From Mesostigma viride (lineage: Eukaryota; Streptophyta; Mesostigmatophyceae; Mesostigmatales; Mesostigmataceae): a DNA stretch of 64,000 nucleotides. This document shows positions 34,233-44,892 of the stretch, piece by piece. The position numbers and the translations under genes were made by a program. The DNA lies in NCBI GenBank assembly GCA_009746045.1, contig RPFO01000248.1:7501-71500 (forward strand), written 5' to 3'. The notes under the pieces were generated by a model. That model made no database searches, was not told where the DNA came from, and saw only the letters and a list, made by a program, of their open reading frames with translations. Every line of letters starts with the position of its first letter. Position 1 is the stretch's first letter.

Positions 34233-34661
34233 TCAGGGTACTTTTTCGCGTACAACGTGCATTCCGGAAAACGACGACCTGGCCATGGCGGCTTGCGCCC
34301 ACGCATGGCATTTACGTTTTCGTTCGAATTTTCTGACCAAACTCAGGAAATTGATTTTATACGTCCTAAAGATGATACAGGCCAATTTTTGGTTCGCGGG
34401 AATGCCATTTGATAGGTGTCGGCAGCGTTCTTGCTGGAAAAAACTGCGATCAGGCCGGACGATAGAAACGTTGACAGCAATACCTTTCCGGCGTATTTTA
34501 AAGGATATATTGGTTTCTTTGTACTTTTTATGATACATAGTAGTCGTAAACGTGCAAGGGTGGCCAGAAATCGCCGAATCCAGCGACCATGCTGCACAAC
34601 TTTGGCGTGCCGAAATGCGCCATTTTGCGGCCACCGCCTGGGCCAAGGTAACGCCATCCAT
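34233..34661 (-). other. conserved 142-codon ORF in family A elements
   Basis: Present at equal length in all three copies (8707-9135, 34233-34661, 36479-36907), starting MDGVTLAQAVAAKWRISA and ending MHVVREKVP. It overlaps plus-strand frames with better support from element C (30082-30471), so it may be only a shadow kept open by recent common origin. Confidence 0.25.
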
Positions 34662-34723
34662 GCCTGGTAAAGCTTAAGCATCGTTTTCCTATCGATGTTT
34701 GACGTTCATATATACGTTCTAGC

Positions 34724-34972
34724 TTGTGTAGCACATTCTTTTTGCATTATTCATGCTCTTTCTTGACCCTGGCCTGGCCCCTTTCTAAAACACCCTTCTT
34801 AGATGCTTCCATCAGTCAGTTGACCTGCCACAGGGTGATGGTGATAAGTTTTAGAGTCTGTATGGGTTTGAATACCTCCATATATGTTTGTTATACATTT
34901 CCCACACACATATTGCATGAGTGTGAGGCAGTTGGCTGGTCTCTGTGGCATCATCAAGCATGTAACCGGTGA
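34724..34972 (+). other. family A coding remnant matching the element C ORF
   Basis: 82 codons, with PLSKTPFLDASISQL, FRVCMGLNTSI and HILHECEAVG aligned in frame with the 30082-30471 ORF. Copy 3 has it at 36970-37218; copy 1 has the same region broken near 9194-9446. Confidence 0.35.
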
Positions 34973-35715
34973 GTAGAAGCTTCCCATTGTCAGCATGTGC
35001 CACCAGGTGTGCTGACCATCACCTGTCAAGCTATAGCAGCTTAGGCCTAGTTTATCCTTGCTAGGGCAGGCTGAAATAGGCTTAAAATCACTAGTTTGTT
35101 GGTGGCTGCCTCCTAGAATGCATGCCTTGCGTAGGGTATCCGTACCACGTTACCTACGTGCATGGACAAGGTGGCACCTGCACATAGGTGCCATGTAAGG
35201 GCAGTGTGATGATGCAGTTATGTTTCCCCATCATTGTGGAAGGGAAATGTATTGTGTGGCATGGTTGGGGGCCATATTAGTAGGTATTAGTAGGTAGTAT
35301 GCCCACCCCTACCCCCTTGGTTGCTTTTTACCACCGGTACCCCTATGGGCTGTACTGGGTGTAACTGCTGGTATACCCACCCAAATGATGACCCCAATGG
35401 CTCAAACTGTTCAGCAACTAATTGTTTATCATCCCTGAAGTGGTAGGTGCCTAGCTCTTATAACATAATTCACAATGCACATTCTACCAAAAATGAAAAC
35501 GCTCGTCTTGACCCCCCTGACTTTGACGGCAGTTATACATGGCCTACCCTGCATATATGTAAGGTTGTGATATACCAACCCGAAGGGCAACTCATGGACA
35601 TGCTTGGCCCCCAAGGACAGCCATTGGATATGGGTGGGTTGGATGGCATCTGGTTTGCAAAATTGTGAAGTTACAGCCGATGCATCGGCAGTATTTCTGC
35701 CCATTTAGGGGTTAA

Positions 35716-36254
35716 ACACGCGCTTCCGTTGGGGCATTCATAGCGATTCGGGCCGTGGTGGCCACAACCCTGTAACTAGGACCTAGATAGCTTACACCCT
35801 CCATTCCATCCCATGTTCCCCTCCCACTGAGGACTTATGCTCATGTGTCTGAATTAACTTATGCTCATGTGTCTTAATTCACTAATTAATTAATTCCGTT
35901 GGGGAGTCGCGGAGCACAATGATACAGAGTTAAAGTAGTTAAAGTGCTTTATCCCTGTATGGTGCACGCTGGCAGTCAATTCCATCCCATGTTCCCCTCC
36001 CATTGAGGACCTATGCTCACGTGACGCAGTCACGTGTCTATCAATTAATTAACCCATGGTGCACGCTGAAGAAGGTGCCCAGAGACATCCATCTTCCCTC
36101 ATGCCCGGCTTCAACATGACCCGGGCACCCCTTACGGCAAACTCTCTCTAAGCATATACCAAAGCTTGTCACGGGCATGCTGGCCACCACCCAGGAAGGA
36201 GAGGACACCACATTTGTATGGCAACTTACACAGGATAGCAGCCAGATGAAGTTG
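35716..36254. other. LINE 3'-end fragments, no gene
   Basis: Fragments of the CCGAATCGCTATGAATG, CCATTCCATCCCATGTTCC, CACGTGACGCAGTCACGTG and (TTAA)n blocks, plus TTCCGTTGGGGAGTCGCGG at about 35895, shared with 17290. Confidence 0.5.
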
Positions 36255-36258
36255 TTAA

Positions 36259-38443
36259 CCCCTAAATGGTCTTGCTGCCGATTTTCCGCCAAAAAGTGAC
36301 TTACAGCCGATTTGTCGGCACCTACTCGGGGGACCAGTTTGCGAGAATACTATTGGGAATTAGGAAACGTTTAGCTGAGAAGAATGAAAGTTTATAAGTT
36401 TCTCCAGAACATGATACTAGGGTTTGCTATATTTTGACCAAGTTTAACAGGTGTTCCAGACCGTCAAAGTACAAGGGGTCAGGGTACTTTTTCACGTACA
36501 ACGTGCATTCCGGAAAACGACGACCTGGCCATGGCGGCTTGCGCCCACGCATGGCATTTACGTTTGCGTTCGAATTTTCTGTCCAAACTTAGGATATTGA
36601 TTTTAAACGTCCTAAATATCATACAGGCCAATTTTTGGTTCGCGGGAATGCCATTTGATAGGTGTCGGCAGCGTTCTTGCTGGAAAAAACTGCGATCAGG
36701 CCGGACGATAGAAACGTTGACAGCAATACCTTTCCGGCGTATTTTAAAGGATATATCGGTTTCTTTGTACTTTTTATGATACATAGTAGTCGTAAACGTG
36801 CAAGGGTGGCCAGAAATCGCCGAATCCAGCGACCATGCTGCACAACTTTGGTGTGCCGAAATGCGCCATTTTGCGGCCACCGCCTGGGCCAAGGTAACGC
36901 CATCCATGCCTGGTAAAGCTTAAGCATCGTTTTCCTATCGATGTTTGACGTTTATATATACGTTCTAGCTTGTGTAGCACATTCTTTTTGCATTATTCAT
37001 GCTCTTTCTTGACCCTGGCCTGGCCCCTTTCTAAAACACCCTTCTTAGATGCTTCCCTCAGTCAGTTGACCTGCCACAGGGTGATGGTGATAAGTTTTAG
37101 AGGCTGTATGGGTTTGAATACCTCCATATATGTTTGTTATACATTTCCCACACACATATTGCATGAGTGTGAGGCAGTTGGCTGGTCTCTGTGGCATCAT
37201 CAAGCATGTAACCGGTGAGTAGAAGCTTCCCATTGTCAGCATGTGCCACCAGGTGTGCTGGCCATCACCTGGAAAGCTATAGCAGCTTAGGCCTAGTTTA
37301 TCCTTGCTAGGGCAGGCTGAAATAGGCTTAAAATCACTAGTTTGTTGGTGGCTGCCTCCTAGAATGCATGCCTTGCGTAGGGTATCCGTACCACGTTACC
37401 TACGTGCATGGACAAGGTGGCACTACAATACGGTTCGTAGGAGACGCGAAATGAGTGAGAATGTTACCCGAGCGGTAACGAGGATTCGCACCGTTGATTT
37501 TAACATATGTTTCTTTTTTTGCGCCATTTGGCGAGCATCGACTGGAGCCTGAACCTAGCGGGGGGAATCGTGCGGGGGAATCTTGCGGGGGAATCTTGCG
37601 GGGCAAAATTCCGAACGCGAATTTAGCGAGGTCCCACTACATTTTGCTTGGGTACACGGTACTACAGTTTCGTCACTGAAAATTTTCTGTAGTTGCGTTG
37701 GTGTTTCGTACGTTCCGCTGAAATTTTCGTGTTCAGTGCCCAGATCACAATTTGATCCGGGCGCAAAATGATTGGCTGTAAGGTACGAACCAAAAACGAA
37801 ATTTTAGTATCTAAGTTCCGCAGCGCTTGCATGCTGAATTTGCCCCGGAAGCCCGGGGGCACTTTCCCCGCTGAAAAAGGTGTCCGCGGAAGCGTATTGT
37901 AGTGGGCACCTGCACATAGGTGCCATGTAAGGGCAGTGTGATGATGCAGTTATGTTTCCCCATCATTGTGGAAGGGAAATGTATTGTTTGGCATGGTTGG
38001 GGGCCATATTAGTAGGTATTAGTAGGTAGTATGCCCACTCCTACCCCCTTGGTTGCTTTTTACCAACGGTACCCCTATGGGCTGTACTGGGTGTAACTGC
38101 TGGTATACCCACCCAAATGATGACCCCAATGGCTCAAACTGTTCAGCAACTAATTGTTTATCATCCCTGAAGTGGTAGGTGCCTAGCTCTTACAACATAA
38201 TTCAAAATGCACATTCTACCAAAAATGAAAACGCTCGTCTTGACCCCCCTGACTTTGACGGCAGTTATACATGGCCTACGATGAATATATGTGAGGTTGT
38301 GATATATCATGGCTTAGGGCAACTCATGGACATGCTTGCCCCCCAAGGACAGCCATTGGATATTGCTAGGTTGTACAGGGGCTGGTTTACAAAATAGGTG
38401 AGTTACTGCCGATTTATCGGCAGCATTTCTGCCCATTTAGGGG
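36259..38443 (+). mobile_element. TTAA-target (piggyBac-like) element, family A copy 3
   Basis: CCCCTAAATGG...CCATTTAGGGG with TTAA at 36255-36258 and 38444-38447. It carries the CACTA-like insertion 37421-37904; without it the length is 1699 bp, as in copy 2. Subterminal TGCCGATTTATCGGCA near 38406. Confidence 0.85.
37421..37904. mobile_element. CACTA (EnSpm)-like non-autonomous element
   Basis: Ends CACTACAATACG...CGTATTGTAGTG, with a 2-bp duplication GG (37419-37420, 37905-37906). The empty site in copy 2 near 35170 reads AAGGTGGCACCTGC. 484 bp, no ORF; an internal triplet of GGGGGAATCTTGCG-type units lies at about 37560-37605. Confidence 0.85.
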
Positions 38444-38447
38444 TTAA

Positions 38448-38653
38448 AGAGCACTATCCAACATGCCACACATTGCATGCATTCTAAGGGGGGGGGAGAG
38501 CTGTAAAAGCATCACATATAAGCAGCACAAGAACAGCTAGAACAACTGCCAGCAATGGGCCCATGGCTGATAATGAACGCAGCCGTAACACAGCTGGGAA
38601 GCAAGCGTAACTTAGCAGCAGCGAACAAGGAAGATAGCGACGATAGAAGGTAC
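38448..38653. other. short spacer, no gene seen
   Basis: Between element A copy 3 and the palindrome pair; a poly-G run near 38488; nothing recognised. Confidence 0.4.
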
Positions 38654-38729
38654 AGTTAAGTAATGCAATACGCATTACTTTTGCATACTTGCAAGTATGC
38701 AAAAGTAATGCGTATTGCATTACTTAACT
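38654..38729. repeat. 76-bp perfect palindrome, copy 1
   Basis: 38-bp arms with no loop, centre between 38691 and 38692 (CATACTTG/CAAGTATG). Every position pairs. Confidence 0.98.
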
Positions 38730-38804
38730 AAAATTGGCGCCGCAAATATTTCCGTGCCTCCGAGAGGATTCGAACCCGGTACCCCAGGAGCGAACGCCAA
38801 TCTT
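38730..38804 (-). other. 75-bp tRNA-like spacer between palindromes
   Basis: On the minus strand GGTTCGAATCC (38766-38776) is a perfect pol III B-box/T-loop sequence. A 7-bp stem ATTGGCG/CGCCAAT (38733-38739, 38795-38801) bounds a tRNA-sized 69 nt. But the T-loop lies mid-way and no A box or cloverleaf can be folded, so it is not a normal tRNA gene. Confidence 0.5.
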
Positions 38805-38880
38805 AGTTAAGTAATGCAATACGCATTACTTTTGCATACTTGCAAGTATGCAAAAGTAATGCGTATTGCATTACTTAACT
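38805..38880. repeat. 76-bp perfect palindrome, copy 2
   Basis: Identical at all 76 positions to 38654-38729. Confidence 0.98.
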
Positions 38881-39756
38881 GGTACATGGCGTAAACCAAC
38901 TACGTAAGCCATGTACATGCACAGAAACTCTCCTGTCTTTCAGGCATAGCCGGCTGACACTTACTGCTACGACTACGCTACCCCTTACACCTAACCAAAG
39001 AGAGAACCCGGCACGCACCTGCTCGTTACGTCGGCACGCCCAGGTGGATGCATTAAGAATCGCGGATATCCGCAGCCAGCCAGCTTTCCGGCACAAGAAC
39101 GCAGCCAAACTTGCAAAATGGTTCGAAAGTAACGTAAGACACGCCGGAGCATTGTTCTAGGCCGAAGAGAGATCGAAAGACAAGTCCTGTCACGTGTGCT
39201 CGCTACCCAGCCTCAAGTGACGTTCTGTAAAATGGTCGACAGTAAACTTCGGGCGATAACACCCAGGCCCGGGCGCTCCCTTGTCAGATATACCGTTTTA
39301 ATTCAAACTCTATACTACGATTAAAATCAAGCGCAAAAACTGCCTGGCCTGGTGCGGGCAAAGTTTTCTCACGCACTGACATGTTTGTGCTCAAAATCGA
39401 CCATCCGGGCGCAGGCGATCTGTGACCTACTACTCATGTTGAGCAGCAGTGCTACACATGCAAACGCAAATAATTTCGCAACCAAATTCAGACCCTTTAA
39501 GCATAAGTATCAAGCTCTCGTTCTTGCTACTGGGCGCCCAAAACAATAAGCTCACGTAATGCCGCCCATGATTGTCAGGTCGCCATATCCGCCGCACATC
39601 ATTCCCGCACCCACTTTTTGGGCCCAAAATCTTTGTATTTTTGGTCGAGGTACATTCCCGCGCATCTACCCGGTACCCGGTACGGAATCCGGGTACGATG
39701 TACCGGTATCACGGGTAGAGTACATCTTGGAGGTCACGGTCCACGTGACACGCTCT
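38881..39756. other. no gene recognised
   Basis: Mixed unique sequence with short ORFs only; short CCGGTAC-type repeats at 39668-39705. Confidence 0.4.
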
Positions 39757-39960
39757 CTGTACCCCCCCCCCCACACACGTTTAAGATTCTCAGGTTTAAG
39801 ATCATGAGCCCCTGGATTTAACCTCTACTAGTAGTAGAATTGTAGTAGACTATAGTAAAACTTAGTAGAATCCGAATCAAAGTAGTAAGATTCTTTAAGA
39901 TCGTGAGCCCTGGATTGGTCGGACCCCAATCTTAAACGTGTGTGGGGGGTGTAGGGGTAT
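39757..39960. mobile_element. about 200-bp inverted-repeat element (MITE-like)
   Basis: Arms CCCCCCACACACGTTTAAGATT and its inverse near 39930-39955; inside, a second inverse pair (AAGATCATGAGCCCCTGG / AAGATCGTGAGCCCTGG, direct) and TAGTAGAAT repeats. The duplication is unclear. Confidence 0.45.
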
Positions 39961-40099
39961 GTTCTGATTTCGCACGCCGCAAAGGTGAAAACCATTTGCG
40001 TTCAGTGCCGGTCCGCGGAAAACGCGATCTGCAAATGAATCCAGGCCGGGGTATGGACCATATAGTGACCCCCCCTGCCCGGTACCTCGGTTATAGTGA

Positions 40100-40522
40100 C
40101 CTTAGGACTTTTTCAAACTGGGCTGCCAGGGACCAGTAGGTCGGTCATCCAGCAACATCTGGACGTAGTTCGTGACATGTTTCCCTACCCTTTTGGGAAT
40201 GCCCTTGGGGCCAGGCCAGGTCAGAATATGCCGCCCTGGCTGGCCAAGCCGCTGGGGGCCTGCCAGACCAAGGGCCGGCGGTGTCGACCTGGCTGGTGCG
40301 AGCAAGGGGTCCTACAAATGCTATCCTACGCTATCTAATCTCGTCCGAAATACGAGGCATGCCCTGATACAAAGACTCTAATGACGGGCGCTTGGAAAAC
40401 CCTACGTTCAGGACCTGTCGGAGCATCCTGTAAACTGTGCCGTCTAGCTTAGCTGCCAGTGTGGGTGTGAGTGTCCACGCCTCGGCGCCATACGTGAGCA
40501 CCGTGAGGACGCCCTTCTTTGG
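40100..40522 (-). pseudogene. LINE ORF2 C-terminal fragment
   Basis: Minus strand: VLTYGAEAWTLTPTLAAKLD, TVYRMLRQVLNVGFSKRPSL, then after a break LAGPQRLGQPGRHILTWPGP and KHVTNYVQMLLDD. Same order as 25585-26181 and 4160-4690. Truncated at both ends. Confidence 0.65.
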
Positions 40523-40529
40523 ACTGCCA

Positions 40530-40770
40530 TGCAGAACAAGACGCGGTGGCAGAAGATTGTCAAGGCTCACACGCCCGACCCTGTGGGCAAGCCACCTCCC
40601 CCCAAGAGGAGGAGGCCGGCGTTTTGATGAGTAGGGTAGTTAGGATTTTTCTAGACTAGATAGATTAGCGTTAGGATAGTCAGATTACGCGGCTCTCCCC
40701 ACTCCACCACCCATATCAAGGAATATGTGCTACATGATCTCCCAACGAAGGCGTGTTATAATTTAATTTA
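40530..40770 (+). pseudogene. LINE ORF2 extreme C terminus and 3' UTR
   Basis: MQNKTRWQKIVKAH...PPPPKRRRPAF then a stop at about 40627, and a 3' UTR ending TGTGCTACATGATCTCCCAACG near 40753 with an ATTTAATTTA tail. That end matches the 3' end of the ORF1-only units (14690-14725), linking the two. Confidence 0.45.
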
Positions 40771-41130
40771 AATTTTTTTAGGACTTTTTAGGACCAAGTC
40801 CTAAATTTAGGACGGCCGGCTGATTAACAATAATAGGCCGAAAAGTTTTTGGAAGCCTAAACCAACCAACCAACCCTTGCGCGGCCGCCGGCCGATGTAA
40901 AGCCTGAACTAAAGATACTAGAATTCTACTAGATTCCAATAGTATCTACTAGATTTAAACTAGTTCTACCACAACAAACATGATTTATACTAAGTTCTAC
41001 TGCTGATTACTAGCTTTTACTGCCTACAAAACCATGTCATTAGCCAATGTGGTGCCACATCCTCGGATCCGGCTGTACTAAACGAAGCGCTGCCCCAGTT
41101 TATCAAGGACGGAGACAACCAACGCACTCA

Positions 41131-41190
41131 GGCCAGAATCGGGAGAATCCGGACCATGGTAGCTCGAGCCTGCCGTTATCTATGGTTCAT
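41131..41190 (-). repeat. partial R1 repeat
   Basis: GGCCAGAATCGGGAGAATCC...GGTAGCTCGAGCCTGCCGTT is the inverse of R1 positions in 25475-25535. Confidence 0.6.
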
Positions 41191-41699
41191 GGCCAGCCAG
41201 CCGGCAGCTAGAACACGATGAGGATTGTGCATGTGGGGAAAAGGGATCATGAGCACGTGAGCTAGCACGTGTGCCAAATTTGGCTCCGCAGTGCATCGCA
41301 AGGCCTGGTCCCGCCGGCCGGCCTTGTAGTACAGCGGTATCAAGTAACGTGCGTGTTTGCAACTTGCCCGTTGAAACTCTACGGCGGACTGGAGCCAATT
41401 TTCGGAAGAACCTCACCCTTCTGCTTGCAAATTCGGGACAAATTCGGTGGACTGATGTATGTATGGATGGATTGACGGATTTTTATCCCCTATTCCTATG
41501 TTTTCTCACGTGTACGCCCTTATAAGCTCAGTTCGCCCGCCAATTCTGGCGAACCTAACGGTTCTTAGTCCGAAAATTGGCTCCGCCTGATCATTCCTTG
41601 GTTTTGGACTGCGTTATACAGTATTATTATCACCGCCTCACAGGCCTGAGGCCTCACAGGGGGGCCACTGACGGCCCACGGGCTTGAACCGACAACTCG

Positions 41700-41782
41700 C
41701 TGTCGTAATAGGAGGGGGGACATCCCCCCCCAAAATCGTACATGAGCGTACTCCAGAGTTTGGCCTACCGCGCCGCCCGGCG
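41700..41782 (+). repeat. 80-bp block repeated at 43804-43888
   Basis: TGTCGTAATAGGAGGGGGGA ... TACCGCGCCGCCCGG is identical in both places. At 43781-43840 it forms one arm of a hairpin (TTTTGG..GGATGTCCCCCCTCCT and inverse). Confidence 0.8.
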
Positions 41783-42016
41783 CCAGCCAAAGTGAAAAGT
41801 GCTGGAGTGCACTCAGTCAGTCAAAAGCTGCGCCGGACCGACTTGGGGATGTGCTACGTGCTACGTGGCTTGTACGACACGTGGCACTTTTTGTAGAATC
41901 TCTTAGTTGAAGCTCTTTGTAAGCGATAGTATTAGCATATTCTCCAAGTAGAAGAATGACGTCAAGCCGGCGGAAATTCGATGCCTATTGCCTGACGCCA
42001 GGTCCGGTGTCAGAAT

Positions 42017-43430
42017 TTTCGGGGAAATGGGTATATTTTATTAGCCAATTATGGACCAAAGAGGTGAGAGGGGAAATGAGTATCAGCGAATTCTAATGAA
42101 GGTGGGCACACACACGTGTGGCGGTGACAGGTGAAAGGCTAATAGGGCGCGTTATTAGACCAGGGAAGCCATTGGACCTGAGTGATGTCGCCATGAGGCA
42201 TACTGGTGAATACCTGATTACGGCCCAGTAGATCATGAAAAAGCTGGAGCGGGCTGGGCTTGTCGTTATTGGGCCCTGGGTCCCACACCCTGTGTTGTTC
42301 CTGAGCTAACAGCCAGTAGCGGCGCATAGCCGCATTCCATAGGTATATAAAGCGCCGGACTACGCCGCCGCGGGTATACTCCTCGCGGACCTTAAAGACT
42401 GTCTCGTTGCGTATGGTCCAGATCGCGTATAGCATAGTAGTGCGTAGCCATATCCATTCTGCTTGGGAAACTGAAAGCTCGGACCCTGGTGTGCCAGCAA
42501 TACCGAAAATGATGGTACGCACGCTGATTGGGAGAGTGGGTGGCGATGCCGTCCATGCGGCCCAGATGTTAATGAGCCACGTCCAAACCCCAGGGAGATT
42601 ACAGTAAAGAAACCTGTGCTCAATGGTTTCACTAGGGTGCGTGCACAGGCATGATGCATCATGACCAAAACGCTCGTGGAGCATGGCGCAGACCCCTATC
42701 GCCCTATGCATCAAAAGGTGTTGTACATCAGTGGCCCTGCGGTCCACGAGAGGGTGGTCTACCGCCAGGGTAATCATCTTAACCCAAGTGTAGCCCGGCC
42801 AATGTATTCCCCAGCGGGCTCGGCCCGGGTGGGGCTGATGGTACATATGCAACAAGATATCATAACCCCAATCTGCGGTGTACTCAAAGATACATTTGCT
42901 GGTTCTGATGTCCCCCTTGGTTAAGACCCATCCAAATTCAACCGGGTCCAGATGTAGTAGATCGAGCCGTGTGTTGCCCACGTGTAGCCATGTAATGCTC
43001 TCAACCGGGGATAATGGGTCCGGCTGGATCATGTAAGATCTTGGCACAGACCATGGGACTACGCGTATGCGGTGACACTGGGAAGCTGGCGTGTACGCAT
43101 ATAAGGTGGATAGTTGATACAGACACCCATTGTGGCCAGAAATAGCGTCCAGCAGTTGTAGTTGGAGCCCCTCAGGTGGCAGAACCGTCACGACTAAACC
43201 CTTGCACGCAGGCGTGACTCCGTCGGCGTAGAAGCTAACCCAGTCGCCGGTTATAATTGGCTTGCGTGGGGCAGTCATCAATGCATGCCACGCCGCTGGT
43301 ATCGCACTTATAAGAGTTTGCCACGCTTGCAGGGAGGGCATGTGGGAGACCCAAGTGCTGACCTCGTCGTAGCTGAGCCGTCGGTACGCAGCGCCGTGCC
43401 CCAGGTAGAGGTCCAGCACCCTGACAATCG
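42017..43430 (-). mobile_element. 5'-truncated LINE with 14-bp target duplication
   Basis: Flanked by TCCGGTGTCAGAAT at 42003-42016 and 43431-43444. The ORF is on the minus strand and the 3' end lies at 42017. A precise, fairly young insertion, since one long frame is still open. Confidence 0.85.
42139..43430 (-). CDS. LINE ORF2 C terminus with zf-RVT domain, about 430 codons open
   Basis: Open from the truncated 5' edge to the stop at 42139. The last 200 residues carry the zinc-binding region that follows reverse transcriptase in many LINEs: LLMHRAIGVCAMLHERFGHD, CLCTHPSETIEHRFLYC, GVWTWLINIWAAW and MLYAIWTIRNETVFKV (C-x3-C ... E-x2-H-x3-C pattern, IW-x-x-RN). The reverse transcriptase core itself was lost by 5' truncation. 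Upstream residues (YADGVTPACKGLVV, SYMIQPDPLSPVESITWLHV) belong to the linker. The first ATG is internal, so no natural start exists here. Confidence 0.75.
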
Positions 43431-43584
43431 TCCGGTGTCAGAATCAACAACAACGCCTGCCTGAAAGTTGATACGTCTTCCTAGAATCAACCAATACTTG
43501 GTAAGTTCTCAGCGTAAGTTGTAAGTACAGCAGGGCCAAAGCGGACTCCTGCAGTTAAAATCAAACGCCTGACCGAGCTAGCGG

Positions 43585-43890
43585 GATCACCAGAGCGCAC
43601 TCCTTTCCTAAAACCAGGCGCCGGACCGCCAAAAGGAGTTAGCTCCACAAAAGTTTTCTTCGCGCCGCCCTAAAATTTTCGACTGGAGTACACTCCGTCG
43701 CAAAAATTCTGCCGCCGGACACATTTTTGGAGTCCGCTCCACGTTTGGAGGTGCCGCGCCGGACACACGAGTGAGTGTGCTGTTTTGGCTGGATGTCCCC
43801 CCTCCTGTCGTAATAGGAGGGGGGACATCCCCCCCCAAAATCGTACATGAGCGTACTCCAGAGTTTGGCCTACCGCGCCGCCCGGTCTGT
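43585..43890. repeat. cluster of GGAGTNNNCTCC palindromes
   Basis: GGAGTTAGCTCC (43635), GGAGTACACTCC (43685) and GGAGTCCGCTCC (43729), spaced 44-50 bp, with half-like GCGCACTCC at 43594 and GCGCCGGAC words between them. Followed by the hairpin at 43781-43840. Confidence 0.6.
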
Positions 43891-44430
43891 CGTAATTCGA
43901 GTCCACAGAATAGGTATCAGGCCGAGCAGGCTTCCCACCGATGCGATACATTCCGTCCGGCATTCAGGGCAATGCTGTAGGCCAAGCCCCTGGGGAGATT
44001 CTTGCCAGCGAGAACGCAATTGTCAAAACTTCCGTGCGATCTTGGACGGCCTAGTCTGGGTAAGCCATTGGAATCATCGAGGGTACGCCACGTGTCGAAG
44101 TCTTACATTTACACTTTTATAGAACCGTACTGTTTGCAGGTTTTCAGCCGCGATAGAACCTCTTGACATACGGTTTCATGAGGCAACTAGTAGATAGGGT
44201 CTTAACCGCCGCGCAATCCGATACCCGTCAGCCTTCGATACGGAAAGTCACTCGCGATATTATGGATTGCAGCAGGTTTGCATTCTTTTGTTGTCAGTAA
44301 ACAGGTCCATTTCCGTGACAGTTACGAGCTCGTGAAAACTCGCACCTATACCGATTTCAGCCGCGGTCGTTCCACAAAACTTTTCTTGGTCACTCTCGTG
44401 AAGTTCAACCTATCTTCTTTTTGACCATAA
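43891..44430. other. no gene recognised
   Basis: Unique-looking sequence with short ORFs only. Confidence 0.4.
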
Positions 44431-44892
44431 ATGACTACTTGCTTAATGCAAAGGAGTCTTACCAGTATGGTCTCCCTGCCGGCGCAACTTCGTGTCAAAG
44501 TTTCGCCATATCCAGATGGTCAACAACCTCGCCAAGCCGCCGTTTGCCAAGCAAACGCGTTGAGCTCCAACCCCATGCTTATAAAGCCGCGCCGTTCTGG
44601 GACTCTCAGCTCCCGCAGAAGCGATCAACCGGGAACTCCTCGCGATTCCGACTCGGACGTATGGATCTCAAGTGGCGGAACCTTGGTTGTATGTAATTCA
44701 AAGGGCTGCCGCCCGGTTGATGAAAGGCTGGACGCTCATCTCGTGCGAAAGCACAGAAATCGCTGCGTTTCCCGCGTAAAGCATTCCAGCGCCCTCGACC
44801 TGACGGAGTTGGAGGACGAAAGGGAGCCTATGGACCCGCACATCGCCAGCTTAGCACACCTGGCACATTCCTTGCTGATGGTGCATAAGTGA
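44431..44892 (+). CDS. unrecognised ORF with a single C2H2-like finger
   Basis: 153 codons. Residues 85-115 read LVVCNSKGCRPVDERLDAHL and VRKHRNRC, a C-x4-C-x8-H-x4-H arrangement like the single finger in DUF3505-type and some recombinase-associated proteins. The rest is Ser/Arg-rich and low in family signal. It lies alone between repeats with no neighbour to suggest function. Could be a host exon, an element fragment or chance. The function is unknown. Confidence 0.3.
   Translation: MTTCLMQRSLTSMVSLPAQLRVKVSPYPDGQQPRQAAVCQANALSSNPMLIKPRRSGTLSSRRSDQPGTPRDSDSDVWISSGGTLVVCNSKGCRPVDERLDAHLVRKHRNRCVSRVKHSSALDLTELEDEREPMDPHIASLAHLAHSLLMVHK

Larger units (their letters stand above)
34013..35711 (+). 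mobile_element. TTAA-target (piggyBac-like) element, family A copy 2
   Basis: Cleanest copy, 1699 bp: CCCCTAAATGG...CCATTTAGGGG, TTAA at 34009-34012 and 35712-35715. Subterminal GCCGACACGTCGGC near 34073 and GCCGATGCATCGGC near 35677. It is 1699 bp, the same as copy 3 without its insert. Confidence 0.85.

Noticed and set aside
38730-38804. A true tRNA gene
   Set aside because: B-box and a 7-bp end stem are present, but the T-loop is mid-molecule and no D-arm, anticodon arm or A box can be placed.
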